Shown: positions 26,489-36,079, counted from the stretch's first letter. The stretch: 64,000 bases of DNA from Bacillota bacterium (GCA_023400055.1 JAEXFN010000045.1:1-64000); one strand, 5' to 3'. A program made the numbers and translations. The notes: generated from the sequence alone by a model not told the origin.

Positions 26489-26763
26489 GATGAGCAGTAA
26501 TTTGCGTATTGCTTGCAGTGTTCATCCCACCCGTCCCATAATGAAATATCCAGTTCTTTCTGTTGGTAGGTATTCTCCGATCCTTGACTATTTCCTTTAG
26601 AATAAACCTGGATTGGAAACAATCGGCATATCCAACGCCCCGGAAATATCCCTCGCGCTTCAAAAAAGAAACGGCCAATCGGAAAAAATCCGAACTGGTC
26701 GCTCCACCATCAACCCTATCAAACCAACGCTTCGCACCAAATCTGAAATCAATTGCTCGCGCC
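26489..26763. other. Intergenic region before patatin gene 1
   Basis: It holds the out-of-frame ATG and the probable missing signal-peptide codons of the patatin gene (26489-26525). No clear promoter or terminator was found in the rest. Confidence 0.4.
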
Positions 26764-27642
26764 TTACCCTTTAAGCGCTCCCGTAGCAATTCCTTCCTGA
26801 ATATTTTTCTGGAAAAATAGATAAACGATAATTACCGGAATGACCGACATGAAGTTTCCGGCCAGGATCAACTCCCACGAAGTGCTGTAGAGCGTATAAA
26901 ACGACTGGGTCGACAAAATCAAGGTATAATTATTCTGATTGGAGATAAAGACCAGCGGCAGCAGAAAATCGTTCCAAATCCAGATAATTTGCAGCAGCGC
27001 CACGGTAATATTGATCGGTTGCAGCATGGGGAAGATAATTTTTTGAAACGACTGCCAGTAACTGGCCCCGTCAATCAACGCCGCTTCCTCGATTTCCTGC
27101 GGAATCGTCTTCACAAAACCATGGTAAAGAAAGATCGGCATGTTGATTCCAACCCCGATATAAACCAGGATGACTCCCCATATCCGGTTAAGGATATGCA
27201 ATTGCGCGGAGACCTGCACTAACGGAATCATGATCACGGAAAACGGAATCATCATTGATGAAATAATCAAAAAGAAGATCACGTTGCTGAGAACGGTCTT
27301 GGTCCGAGAAAGCTTGTAACCGGCCATGGCACTGAGAAGCACAATCCCGAAGGTCCCGCAAACGGTAATGATGAATGTGTTCCATGCCGAATGCAGGAAA
27401 TGCATCGATTGAAAGGCGACGACATAGTTGTTGAAGTTAAACGCCTGCGGCCAGGCCAACACCGCTTGGTTCATTTCAGCGGTCGTTTTAAAGGAGTTCA
27501 GTAAGGCCATGAATAACGGGAAAAGAATCATTAATCCGGTGCAAAGTAAGAAAAGAAAGCTTAACACCTGGCCAACCGAAAATTGCTTCGAAAATTTCAG
27601 GATAAAATCATTGCGCAAGATCGGCAATTTCCCGACGCTCAT
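26764..27642 (-). CDS. Sugar ABC transporter permease, MalG type
   Basis: A 292-residue inner-membrane permease with six helices. The cytoplasmic EAA loop that docks the ATPase reads EIEEAALIDGASYWQSF followed by KIIFPML. ATG at 27642 overlaps the upstream permease stop (ATGA), showing coupling, and GAGAGGTGG precedes it. No ATPase gene lies in this operon; a shared MsmX/UgpC-type ATPase elsewhere is expected, as usual for this family. Confidence 0.93.
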   Translation of the reverse strand: MSVGKLPILRNDFILKFSKQFSVGQVLSFLFLLCTGLMILFPLFMALLNSFKTTAEMNQAVLAWPQAFNFNNYVVAFQSMHFLHSAWNTFIITVCGTFGIVLLSAMAGYKLSRTKTVLSNVIFFLIISSMMIPFSVIMIPLVQVSAQLHILNRIWGVILVYIGVGINMPIFLYHGFVKTIPQEIEEAALIDGASYWQSFQKIIFPMLQPINITVALLQIIWIWNDFLLPLVFISNQNNYTLILSTQSFYTLYSTSWELILAGNFMSVIPVIIVYLFFQKNIQEGIATGALKG

Positions 27643-28529
27643 AGCTCCACCTCTCTCTTCTTCATCAACGTGATTTGCATTAAGGATACTACTAAGATCA
27701 TGATGAACAAAATGATCGCTTTGGCACAACTATAACCCATCCGCATGGTGGTACTGAAAGCGTCGTAATAAAGGTTCAGGCTGATCGAGGCGGTTGACCA
27801 GCCCGGTCCGCCGTTGGTCAAACCGAAGATCAGATCAAAAGCCTTAAACGAATTATTGATGGTCACAAACGTACAGATCGTCACCGCCGGCATAATCATG
27901 GGTAAAGTCACCTTGATAAAATTCTGGAACGGATTGGGGCCGTCCAACTGAACCTGATCCTCCAATTCGCGGGGGACTGTTCCCAACGCAGCCAGATAAA
28001 TAATGATAATATAGCCGAGTCCCACCCATAACGATACGAACACGATGGCCCAAAACGCGAAGAATGGATCGGCCATCCAAGGCTGGTTCAGAAAACCGAT
28101 CCAGCTGAAATGCTGGCCCAGGTTAGGGAAAACTTTTAAAAAAAGAAACTTTAACATGTAAGCGCCAACGATGGCGCTGATCATATTCGGCAGGAAAAAA
28201 ACGGTTCGGAATATCTTGCGGGCTACTTTCAGATTGGCGATTAAATTGGCGATCAACAGTGCCAAACCATTTTGCAGGATCACCATCACCAGGGTAAAAT
28301 TCAGTGTAAAAAAAGTCGCGCTCTTAAAACGTTCGTCTTCCGTGAAGATCTCCAGATAGTTCCGGAAATTAATAAATTTATAGAACGGCGCGATCCCGTT
28401 CCAGTTCGTAAAACTATATAGCAAAGACTCAACCATCGGCAGGGCCATGAAGACCAGGAAAAAAAGAAATGCCGGCATGACGAAGATATAAAAAGAAAGC
28501 CGGCTTTGGACGTTGTACTTTACAGACAT
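27639..28529 (-). CDS. Sugar ABC transporter permease, MalF/UgpA type
   Basis: A 296-residue permease with six membrane helices and the EAA-type loop ELEDQVQLDGPNPFQNF followed by KVTLPM; the canonical EAA is degenerate (EDQ). It begins with a GAGG-preceded ATG. It is the second gene of the operon binding protein, MalF-type, MalG-type, with a hairpin between it and the binding-protein gene that probably lowers its expression relative to the binding protein. Confidence 0.93.
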   Translation of the reverse strand: MSVKYNVQSRLSFYIFVMPAFLFFLVFMALPMVESLLYSFTNWNGIAPFYKFINFRNYLEIFTEDERFKSATFFTLNFTLVMVILQNGLALLIANLIANLKVARKIFRTVFFLPNMISAIVGAYMLKFLFLKVFPNLGQHFSWIGFLNQPWMADPFFAFWAIVFVSLWVGLGYIIIIYLAALGTVPRELEDQVQLDGPNPFQNFIKVTLPMIMPAVTICTFVTINNSFKAFDLIFGLTNGGPGWSTASISLNLYYDAFSTTMRMGYSCAKAIILFIMILVVSLMQITLMKKREVEL

Positions 28530-28557
28530 TCCTCGAATCCTCCGTTAACTCAATGTA

Positions 28558-28592
28558 AAAGGCATTGGCGCGGCGAACACGCCAATGCCTTT
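28558..28592. terminator. Intercistronic hairpin after the binding-protein gene
   Basis: AAAGGCATTGGCG (28558-28570) pairs with CGCCAATGCCTTT (28580-28592). It separates the binding-protein gene from the permeases, a usual place for a partial terminator or mRNA-stabilising stem in such operons. Confidence 0.7.
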
Positions 28593-28611
28593 CAGCCTTT
28601 GGGCGGGCAAT

Positions 28612-29862
28612 TTAGTTGTTCACTCCGTCGCGCCAGGCCTTGTCGAGCGCTTTGACAATATCGGCCCGGGTCGCTTTCTTCACGTAATAAAGCTGAAGCT
28701 GGCGGCCAATCTCTTGTTTGACAGTGTTCGGCATCAACGGGTCTTCGTAGCCCATTCCCTTTTTCACATAGGAGAGCGCCGATTCCACCCACGGATAGTA
28801 TTTAAACGTATGGACCGTAGATACCGGGTTGAATTTCAGATTTTGATACAGCGCATTGGAGTCTTTCTTATCCAGCATGTAATTCAATAACGCGAAGGCG
28901 ACCGTCTTGTTTTTGGATTTGGAGTAGACTGACAAGCCTTTCGAAACCGAAATATTGATCATGGTCTGTTTGGGATCATCCGTAATCGGTAGCGGAGCCA
29001 CCGCTAGGTTGAATTTGGGGTTGGCCTTCAAGATCTCCTCCGCCATCCAGGGTCCTTGCACCCACATAGCGTATTTACCTTGGGCAAACTCAGCGGCGCC
29101 GCCAGAGGAAGTAATATCCATGGCGTTGGTGTTGCCGTTGGCGTTCACCAGGTCGATGATATCAAAATACTCTTTTAATTCGGCGAAAGAGGTAGTTCCC
29201 TTATCCATCCGGCTGACAAAACCCTTATACTTGGTTTCATTCAGCGCGCCGACCAGTAAAGAGTTGAAAAGTTGCGGCACCCAGTCCTCGTTGTACGCTA
29301 ACAGGAATGGCGTATAGCCGGCGGCCTTCAACTTTTCGATATTGGCTTTCATCGCGCTCATCGTCAGGGCTGGCGTAATGCCGACTTTGTCGAAGATGTC
29401 CTTGTTATAATCGTATCCCCACCAAACGCTCTCCAGCGGCATGCATTTGATTTTGCCGTCCAGCGTGATAATGCTTTTTACGTTCGGATACAGCGTTTTC
29501 ACAAACGGCTGCTTGCTCAGATCCTCTAGATAACCGGAACGGTTGTACTGAGGTCCGGTGTTGGTTGGATGGATAAAGAAAACGTCTGGAGCATCCCCGG
29601 AAGCGAAGCGGGATTGCAAAATCTGCTGCGAATTGACGGCGGCCGGCGTTTCAAAATTAATCTTCACCGTCGTGTCGGTCTGAGCCCGATATTTTTTAGC
29701 GAATTGATTGAAATAATTGGCGTAAATATCGCGAAACTGGGGCTGATCAATGAAAATATTGAGTTCCACCGTCTTGTCCGCTCCCATTACCCTCTGACCC
29801 GTTCCCCATAACACGCCTACGAGAACCAACATCAGTAATACTGATAAGAAACGCTTCATCAT
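28612..29862 (-). CDS. Extracellular sugar-binding protein (family 1)
   Basis: The 416-residue precursor has a signal peptide (MMKRFLSVLLMLVLVGVLWG) and a mature domain starting near DKTVELNIFIDQPQF. It shows typical family-1 features: GDAPDVFFIHPTN, DGKIKCMPLESVWWGYDYNKDIFDKVGI and GKYAMWVQGPWM. No lipobox cysteine is seen, so it is probably a free periplasmic protein, which suits a two-membrane cell. GGGAGG precedes two adjacent ATG codons. A LacI operator lies about 30 bases upstream. Together with the GH30 enzyme in the same regulon it probably imports a beta-glucoside or xylan fragment; this is inference. Confidence 0.92.
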   Translation of the reverse strand: MMKRFLSVLLMLVLVGVLWGTGQRVMGADKTVELNIFIDQPQFRDIYANYFNQFAKKYRAQTDTTVKINFETPAAVNSQQILQSRFASGDAPDVFFIHPTNTGPQYNRSGYLEDLSKQPFVKTLYPNVKSIITLDGKIKCMPLESVWWGYDYNKDIFDKVGITPALTMSAMKANIEKLKAAGYTPFLLAYNEDWVPQLFNSLLVGALNETKYKGFVSRMDKGTTSFAELKEYFDIIDLVNANGNTNAMDITSSGGAAEFAQGKYAMWVQGPWMAEEILKANPKFNLAVAPLPITDDPKQTMINISVSKGLSVYSKSKNKTVAFALLNYMLDKKDSNALYQNLKFNPVSTVHTFKYYPWVESALSYVKKGMGYEDPLMPNTVKQEIGRQLQLYYVKKATRADIVKALDKAWRDGVNN

Positions 29863-29891
29863 TAATCCTCCCTTTGATCTAAGTTCAATCC

Positions 29892-29911
29892 ATATGTTTT
29901 CGTAAACATAT
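29892..29911. promoter_or_regulatory. LacI-type operator
   Basis: ATATGTTTTCGTAAACATAT is a near-perfect palindrome centred on CG, the pattern of LacI-family operators. It lies in the gap between the binding-protein gene and the divergent lacI-type gene. The right half CGTAAACATAT recurs exactly before the GH30 gene. Confidence 0.8.
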
Positions 29912-30051
29912 TGTAACACCTTTACCATAACTTATCAACATTATCTTCCAATTCAGGACTTTTTTTCTTGGCGATCCGTCCTATGCTTGACGGCGACTGC
30001 GGAAGGTGATAACATTGTTTAGAATCAATTAAGCGGAGGAACAGAGCGGTA

Positions 30052-31068
30052 ATGGTAACTCAGCGGGATGTCGCCAAACGAGCGGGGGTCTCTTTTATCA
30101 CTGTTTCCAGGGTGATTAACAACAATGGTTATGTGAAGGAAGAAACCCGCCAGAAAGTGCTCGATACCATTAAGGAGCTAAACTATTACCCCAATCATAT
30201 CGGGCGGGCTCTCCATATGCAAAGCGTCAATACCATCGGCGTCATCATTCCGGCCCCCGCCAATGTCACGGTGCACGGCACCGATTATTACAACCTGTTG
30301 ATGGCCGGAATCGAAAAATCGACGATGGCCGGCGGATTCGACCTGCTCCTGTCCACTCACCGCTCCGAGGATCCGCAAGTCGACTATTTGCGCCTTTATT
30401 ACCAGCGCAAGGTCGACGGCCTGATCCTGATTACTCCGGATTTGAACAACCCGCAAATCCCGGCTATCGGACGGAACAACATTCCGTGCGTAATCATCGG
30501 CGACCGGCCGGCCGGCCAGGCCATCAGCTACGTAGATACCGACAATTTCAGTGGTATGTACCGGCTCACCGAACACCTCATTAGCCGGGGCCACCGCCAG
30601 ATTGCCTTCGCCAAGGGGCCGGCCAACGCCCGGAACGGCCGCGACCGCTTCGCCGGATTCCTGCAGGCAATGAAGATGAACAACCTGAGTCCCGCGGCGG
30701 ATTGGATCCTTGAGGGAGACTTTACGCCGGACTCCGGCAAGCGGGCATTGCAAAGAATCCTGGCCCACGGCCGGCATACCGCTAAGTTGCCGACCGCGTT
30801 GGTCTGCGCCAATGATCTGATGGCCCTGGGAGCTCTCTCCGAAGCGAAAAATGCCAATCTCAAAATCCCGGAAGCACTGGCGCTGGCCGGATTCGACGGG
30901 ATCGGCGTCACCGCTTTGACCGATCCGCCGTTGACCACGGTCCTGCAACCCTTGTTCGATATCGGTTTTACCGCTTCGGAAATGCTGCTCTTGAAGTTAA
31001 AAGACCCCCAACGGCCCCAGGAAAATAGAATTTTCCCGGTTGAACTCATTCCGCGGCAAAGCTCCTAA
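30052..31068 (+). CDS. LacI-family transcription regulator
   Basis: The 338-residue repressor has the standard helix-turn-helix and hinge (TQRDVAKRAGVSFITVSRVINNNGYV, then YYPNHIGRALHMQ), and a sugar-binding sensor domain (IGVIIPAPANVTVHGTDYYNLLMAGIE, DGLILITPDL, ALAGFDGIGVTALTDPPLTTV). It reads away from the sugar importer operon and towards the convergent GH30 gene. It probably represses both the importer (operator 29892-29911) and GH30 (half-site 32522-32532). The effector is unknown. Confidence 0.93.
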   Translation: MVTQRDVAKRAGVSFITVSRVINNNGYVKEETRQKVLDTIKELNYYPNHIGRALHMQSVNTIGVIIPAPANVTVHGTDYYNLLMAGIEKSTMAGGFDLLLSTHRSEDPQVDYLRLYYQRKVDGLILITPDLNNPQIPAIGRNNIPCVIIGDRPAGQAISYVDTDNFSGMYRLTEHLISRGHRQIAFAKGPANARNGRDRFAGFLQAMKMNNLSPAADWILEGDFTPDSGKRALQRILAHGRHTAKLPTALVCANDLMALGALSEAKNANLKIPEALALAGFDGIGVTALTDPPLTTVLQPLFDIGFTASEMLLLKLKDPQRPQENRIFPVELIPRQSS

Positions 31069-31115
31069 CCGTCCTTGCCAAGCTGGGCAACGAATCGACA
31101 GTCTCCGGCGCTCAA

Positions 31116-32498
31116 TCATTCCAAAATGATGGTTTGGATGGAATGTCCGGGACTAGCGATCGCGAATGAATTGCCCTGGACCTCCAGGGTAAACTGAAGC
31201 GCCTCATCTTTCCGGTTCAGCACGACCACGACAATCGTCCCGTCGGGATTGAGGAACGCCGCCAACTCCACATAAGCGCCGTCCACCAGGCAGCCGATGC
31301 GCCGGGCGCCCCGCTCGATAAATTTGCTGAAATGCCCCATATAATAGTAGGAACTCTGGAAAAATACCTCGCCGGTGGCGGTGTTCACAACCACCGGCGC
31401 GTCACAATAGTTGCCCGCGTGGTTGGGTCCGCCCTGCAGGTCCAGGACCATGTTCCAATCGATCCAGCCTACAGTGCCGCTGTTCAAATCGCCCAGGATA
31501 TTATGGGCGTAAATCTCGCCTCGATCCCATTGGCCTAGCTTCACACCCTTTTCGATGCACCCTTCGGTAAAAAGCAGCGGCTTGTCGGAAAACTCCCGGT
31601 AGGTTTTTTCGATATTGACGAATTGATCCCCGGAATACCAGTGGAATCCGATTCCCCAGACGTATTGGGCGGCTTTGGGGTTGGACAGCGATATTTTGGC
31701 CCGATCATACACCAGATCCCGGTTGTGATCCCAGATTACGATTTTTTGGTCGGCCAAACCGTTTCGGCGTAGCGTTGGCCCCAGGTAATCCCCGACGAAA
31801 TCGGCCTCTTCCGCCGCGGAAAATATACAGGAATCCCAGGTTTGCACGGCCAACGGCTCGTTTTGCACCGACACTCCCCAGACCGGTATCCCCTCGTTTT
31901 GGTATTCCCGGATGAATTGGACAAAAAATCTGGCCCAAGTCTCGCGGTATTCCGGTTTGAGCTTTCCGCCGCCATTCATTTTGCCGTTGGTTTTCATCCA
32001 GGCTGGTGGGCTCCAGGGAGTAACCAAGAGGTCGATCGGCCGGCCCGTCGCCCGGATGGCATCCTTGATCCAGGGCACTAAATAGCGGCGATCCCGGTCG
32101 ATGTTAAAATGCCGCAGTTCCACGTCTCCGTCCACATCGTCGCATGAATAGTTCCCCAAGGAGAAATCGCAACTATTCATATGCACTCGGCACAGCCGGT
32201 AATTCAGTCCGGTATCGGCCGCGAAATAAGCATCGATCACCTTTTGGCGCTGCGCCGGATCGATCTGCGCTAAGACATACGCGCCCGCTTCGGTAAAAGC
32301 GCCGCCGAATCCTAAAATCGTTTGATATTGCTCCTGCGGATCGATCCGGACCGTAATCGGAATGCTTGGCTGATCCGCCCCGCGCACCCCCGCGCCGATA
32401 TCCGCCAAACGCTGGCCCGTATCCTGGGCCGTCTGAATAATCCGGAGCTGAGGATAACCATCCTTCACCTTGATTGCTGCATTTTGATACGCTTCCAT
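31116..32498 (-). CDS. Glycoside hydrolase family 30 enzyme
   Basis: A 460-residue GH30 enzyme, related to glucosylceramidases and beta-1,6-glucanases/xylosidases. FGGAFTEAGAYVLAQI opens the barrel; the acid/base Glu is in WGVSVQNEPLAVQTW and the nucleophile Glu in LLFTEGCIEKG; LLVTPWSPPAWMKTNGKMNGG is also typical. A short C-terminal beta-domain follows. There is no signal peptide, so it works in the cytoplasm on imported oligosaccharides. GAGGAG precedes the ATG. It converges with the lacI-type gene and has a partial copy of the same operator upstream. Confidence 0.92.
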   Translation of the reverse strand: MEAYQNAAIKVKDGYPQLRIIQTAQDTGQRLADIGAGVRGADQPSIPITVRIDPQEQYQTILGFGGAFTEAGAYVLAQIDPAQRQKVIDAYFAADTGLNYRLCRVHMNSCDFSLGNYSCDDVDGDVELRHFNIDRDRRYLVPWIKDAIRATGRPIDLLVTPWSPPAWMKTNGKMNGGGKLKPEYRETWARFFVQFIREYQNEGIPVWGVSVQNEPLAVQTWDSCIFSAAEEADFVGDYLGPTLRRNGLADQKIVIWDHNRDLVYDRAKISLSNPKAAQYVWGIGFHWYSGDQFVNIEKTYREFSDKPLLFTEGCIEKGVKLGQWDRGEIYAHNILGDLNSGTVGWIDWNMVLDLQGGPNHAGNYCDAPVVVNTATGEVFFQSSYYYMGHFSKFIERGARRIGCLVDGAYVELAAFLNPDGTIVVVVLNRKDEALQFTLEVQGNSFAIASPGHSIQTIILE

Positions 32499-32515
32499 TC
32501 GAATCTCCTCAATAT

Positions 32516-32532
32516 GATATACGTAAACATAT
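32516..32532. promoter_or_regulatory. LacI-type operator half-site before GH30
   Basis: CGTAAACATAT (32522-32532) is identical to the right half of the operator at 29892-29911. The left half (ATGATATA) is only partly symmetrical. It lies about 20 bases before the GH30 start, overlapping the expected promoter or leader. Confidence 0.55.
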
Positions 32533-32678
32533 AGATCATCTTAATAATAGCTTGCTCGTTATATTAAATCAAGAGCAAAATTGCCCGGGGGAACCGCCCC
32601 TTTCGTCTATTTTCCCGCTATGGGCCAAAAATCTCATATTAATTCGCATCATAAATTTCGAACGCTGACGGTTTATCA

Positions 32679-32951
32679 TGAAACGAGCGGTTCAGCCTCA
32701 CGGTTTAAAGCGGTTGCCACTATCGGTTCTGTTTCCAAATGAACTGTGGCTCCAGCCGCCGTAGTTCTTTTAGTTACAAAATGATCTATGGCGGTGAGTG
32801 CCTTAGTTCTTTCAGTAACAAAATAATCTATGGCAGTAGGTGCCACAGATCTTTCGGTTACAAAATGATCTATGGCAGTAAGTGCCATAGTTCTTTTTGT
32901 TATTGAACGTGGATATTCTGTAAGTAAATGAACTCCGGCAGTAACCGCCGG
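32679..32951. repeat. 21-bp tandem array, class C
   Basis: Thirteen 21-bp units alternate two types: AGTTCTTTCAGTAACAAAAT-like (32763, 32805, 32847) and hairpin units (32784, 32826, 32868). The clearest hairpin is CTATGGCA (32870-32877) with TGCCATAG (32883-32890). Units before 32742 are diverged. Through the TTACAAAA text the class is related to class A, through CTTTCAG to class B. The last unit forms the terminator at 32926-32960. One minus frame is open over most of the array; no ribosome site supports translation. Confidence 0.85.
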
Positions 32952-32960
32952 AGTTCATTT
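32926..32960. terminator. Strong hairpin terminator at the end of array C
   Basis: AAATGAACTCCGGC (32926-32939) pairs perfectly with GCCGGAGTTCATTT (32947-32960). It lies about 120 bases beyond the stop of the PagL-like gene on the minus strand and keeps the 21-bp phase of the array. Confidence 0.75.
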
Positions 32961-33079
32961 TATAGCAAAAAAGAAAGCCCTTTTCGTAGGACCCTAAAAT
33001 GTTGATTTTCCGAGCTCTCGTAGTGCTCGTTACCAGCGCGCGATCGTTCCCGGTGGGTAAAATTCGGCGCCATGCTCAG

Positions 33080-33676
33080 TCACAACTTTTTCATCACGCT
33101 GACGGAGAAGCCTTGGCCATTATAGGACGGATTGCGCATTCTTCCGTGCTGCCCGTTGGAGACGTGCATTATCTTGCAGCCAATGCTCACGGCATAATTC
33201 TCATTCAAAGCGTAAATGAGTTTCGGCCCCAGCCGCCACATGAAATTGTAAAAATCGCCGCCCGCTGGAAAATTCTCATTATAAAAGATGATGCCGCCGC
33301 TCATATCCACCGCCAACGCTAGTTTATCCCATTGCCACGGCTCATAGCGCACCAGATAAACCGGCCCGGCGCCGACGGCTTCATCGCTGATATGGATATT
33401 GGACTCCGTGATATAGCCCCAGGCGCGGCTGATGGTGACGCCGCTGTAAAAAGACAGGTTGGGATGGCGCGGGGCGGCTTTTCTATGAAAAAAAACATTC
33501 ATTGAGATCGTATCAAGCTGACGGTTTTCCCACATGGGCGAGAGACGTTCCGTTTCCACCTCGCGATCCGCCTTACCACAGGGCTCCGAATCCGGCGCAG
33601 TTTCATTACCCAGCGCTATTTGGGCGCATCCCAAAAGCAATGACCAAAGAATGATGAAGCAAGTCCATTTGCGCAA
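33080..33676 (-). CDS. PagL-like lipid A 3-O-deacylase
   Basis: The 198-residue protein has an N-terminal signal (WTCFIILWSLLLGCAQIALG) and a small beta-barrel-like body. Near the C-terminus KIMHVSNGQHGRMRNPSYNG carries the H-x-S-N motif and following NP of PagL deacylases, which remove the 3-position acyl chain of lipid A in the outer leaflet. LLGC in the signal could also be a lipobox. The start is TTG after GAGGAG. If right, the cell makes lipopolysaccharide. It is followed on the left by array C and preceded by patatin gene 2, another outer-membrane lipid enzyme. Confidence 0.7.
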   Translation of the reverse strand: MRKWTCFIILWSLLLGCAQIALGNETAPDSEPCGKADREVETERLSPMWENRQLDTISMNVFFHRKAAPRHPNLSFYSGVTISRAWGYITESNIHISDEAVGAGPVYLVRYEPWQWDKLALAVDMSGGIIFYNENFPAGGDFYNFMWRLGPKLIYALNENYAVSIGCKIMHVSNGQHGRMRNPSYNGQGFSVSVMKKL

Positions 33677-33789
33677 ATGATTCCACTCCTCTGATCCATT
33701 TTAATGTAAAAGGAAAACGGGATAGATTTTTCAATTATCGGGGACCGTCTGACAATGCTTCGCCCCCGGGCCCTTTCTACTTTTTATAA

Positions 33790-35970
33790 TTAAAGCAAGC
33801 GTCCCAATAATAAACTGAGCTTGCGATGGTTGGCCTCACCAAAACTGGCTCCCAGATAGAATGTTCCGAAAAAAGTCGGGCTTACCAGTCCGACAGAAAG
33901 ATCTGTCGCGCAACGGATAGCGGACCAATTCTCAAAGACACCGCCGTTCTCGAGGAAAGTAGCGAAGTACATATTCTTCAGGCCGAAAAGTTTCCCGATC
34001 TCCCGGACGATACCGACCGTTCCCAATAAATAATTCTCGCCGCGCAATTCGTCGAGATCATAGGCTCCCAATTTTAGCGGTCCGCCCAGCGTGAATTGTT
34101 GCAATAGAGGTGGGTTGCCACTGATCGTGACGCCGGCCGATACGGTGGTGAAGATTGCCTGCCTTTCATGGATCGGAACGACCCATTTGAGGGTAGTTTC
34201 GGCAGTACTGAAAGACCCCGGAGCATTGGGGGCTTCCGAATACCAGTTGCTTTCGAAATCATATAAAAAAGCGTCATCCAGCATTCGGTTATTGGCCTTA
34301 CGATAACTCCATTTAAATTTCATTTTACGGACCGGGCCATCCATTTCTGGCAAGAGAGTCCCGACTATCGTATCGTTACGTTGATATCCAATCTGATAGC
34401 CGAATCGGGCTTCGGAAAACTTGCTGAAATTGTAACCTAGATCCAATCCGACGCTGCTTTCGCCGACCTTAAAATCGCTCTTCCGTTTTTCATCCTGAAA
34501 GACACTACTTCTGCTTTGTTCTAACTCTAATTTAGGCGCCAAAAACCAGCCATTTTCCGCGAGCGGTTTATAGAGTTCGGCCTTTAAGGCCGGAGCGGTC
34601 CCCAATGCCAGATCGGTACGAAGTTCGGAGCGGTCCCCCGCCAGGTTATAGGCAGTAATTCGTGACCGGAGATTTACGTCCGCGCGGTCCCCTACGAAAT
34701 TCATTTGCAGGATATATCGGACAAACGGCGGACCGTAAGCCATCTCCTGCACCGTGATTAACAAAGTCGGCGTTTGATCGCGGAGAATCACTTCGTAGCG
34801 TAAGTTTTCGTAAAAGCCCGATCCCATGATATCGATCAACGCTGCTTCTAACGCTGTTGTATCGATGGGTTTGCCGATAAACGGCAGGAGCCGGGCTTCG
34901 ATTTCAGCGTGATTACTTGGATGGGTACCCCGGATCTCCAGGGCTCTGGGAACCGGCGTTTGCAGCCGTTTCCGTTCGAAACGCTTATGTAGATATGCTT
35001 GCCACATTTCCGGATCGACTGCCAATCTTTTTAATTCTGCGCCCTGCGCCTCGGCCGCCCGGTAACCGGCCGCAATAAACTGATCGGCCGCGTCCCAAGC
35101 AAAGGAAGACAGCTCCCCGCTCTGAATGTTTAAGACGATATCCGCCAATTGCAAAGAATGCTTGACATTCTCGTTGGTGAGGGTATTGATGGAGCTCATC
35201 AGCATCTCATCCACCCTGCGCAGATCCTTGTGGACGTTGCTTTGATTGCAATTCACCGCGATCACGACATCCGCACCCATTGCCTTGGCGACATCGGCCG
35301 GGACATTATCCACCAAGCCGCCGTCCACCAACAAACGGCCCTCCCGCTCGACCGGAACGAATGCTCCCGGGATGGACATCGTGGCCCGCATGGCTTCGGC
35401 CAATGAGCCGTCCCCCAGGATGACCTTTTCGGAATTCCGAATGTCGGTAGCCACGCAACGATAAGGAATCGGCAACTCATCAAAGCTGTGCAGGGTGGAA
35501 TAAGGCAGAGCGAGCCGGCTAAGCAACAGGTTTACCCGATAGATGGAAAGCCCGTTGGGGAGATAAAGCTTGTCTTTTAGACCTATCATAATTTCTCCCG
35601 GGTAATCAAGTTTATCTTCTTTGCGCCGGAAATCTAACGTATGAAACGGAGGAGTGGAATCAAACAACCGGTCCCAGTTGAGGTTTTTCACGAGCTGTTC
35701 GATTTCAGCGGGACTCATTCCCATCGCGTAACATCCGCCCAAGAGGCCGCCCATACTCGTCCCCGCGACATAGTCAACCGGGATGTGATTCTCTTCAAGC
35801 CATTGTAGGACCCCGATATGCGCAAAACCGATGGCGCTTCCTCCCCCGAGCGCCAAACCGATTCGCGGCCGCGATTGCACCGTTTCCGCCGCCACGGCTG
35901 GGGAAATGCTGAAAAAAAGCAATAGCAAAAAAGATAACCCGCGATAGATCCATTGATTGGCTAAGCTCAT
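33790..35970 (-). CDS. Patatin-like phospholipase with outer-membrane barrel (PlpD-like) 2
   Basis: A 726-residue paralogue of the protein at 24329-26488, with an intact signal peptide (MSLANQWIYRGLSFLLLLFF to AVAA). The patatin domain has GLALGGGSAIG, GTSMGG and LLVDGGLVDNVP; then a POTRA-like segment (LEIRGTHPSNHAEIEARLLPF) and a C-terminal barrel ending LSLLLGRLL. The start at 35970 is chosen because the signal peptide begins there and GGAGGG lies ten bases before; in-frame codons back to 36087 would place the signal internally. Both copies probably cleave phospholipids at or beyond the outer membrane. Confidence 0.88.
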   Translation of the reverse strand: MSLANQWIYRGLSFLLLLFFSISPAVAAETVQSRPRIGLALGGGSAIGFAHIGVLQWLEENHIPVDYVAGTSMGGLLGGCYAMGMSPAEIEQLVKNLNWDRLFDSTPPFHTLDFRRKEDKLDYPGEIMIGLKDKLYLPNGLSIYRVNLLLSRLALPYSTLHSFDELPIPYRCVATDIRNSEKVILGDGSLAEAMRATMSIPGAFVPVEREGRLLVDGGLVDNVPADVAKAMGADVVIAVNCNQSNVHKDLRRVDEMLMSSINTLTNENVKHSLQLADIVLNIQSGELSSFAWDAADQFIAAGYRAAEAQGAELKRLAVDPEMWQAYLHKRFERKRLQTPVPRALEIRGTHPSNHAEIEARLLPFIGKPIDTTALEAALIDIMGSGFYENLRYEVILRDQTPTLLITVQEMAYGPPFVRYILQMNFVGDRADVNLRSRITAYNLAGDRSELRTDLALGTAPALKAELYKPLAENGWFLAPKLELEQSRSSVFQDEKRKSDFKVGESSVGLDLGYNFSKFSEARFGYQIGYQRNDTIVGTLLPEMDGPVRKMKFKWSYRKANNRMLDDAFLYDFESNWYSEAPNAPGSFSTAETTLKWVVPIHERQAIFTTVSAGVTISGNPPLLQQFTLGGPLKLGAYDLDELRGENYLLGTVGIVREIGKLFGLKNMYFATFLENGGVFENWSAIRCATDLSVGLVSPTFFGTFYLGASFGEANHRKLSLLLGRLL

Positions 35971-36079
35971 CGCCGCTGATCCCTCCGTACCCGGCATTGG
36001 CCGGGAGACTTTAAAATGCTCTTCCATCAATTCTGCGTCAACCCAGCCGCCCCTATGACGGAAAGCTTCCATCCGCTTG

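Noticed and set aside
30178..30948. 256-residue minus-strand frame opposite the lacI-type gene
   Set aside because: It is the antisense shadow of a clear LacI-family gene; composition is not protein-like and no ribosome site is present.
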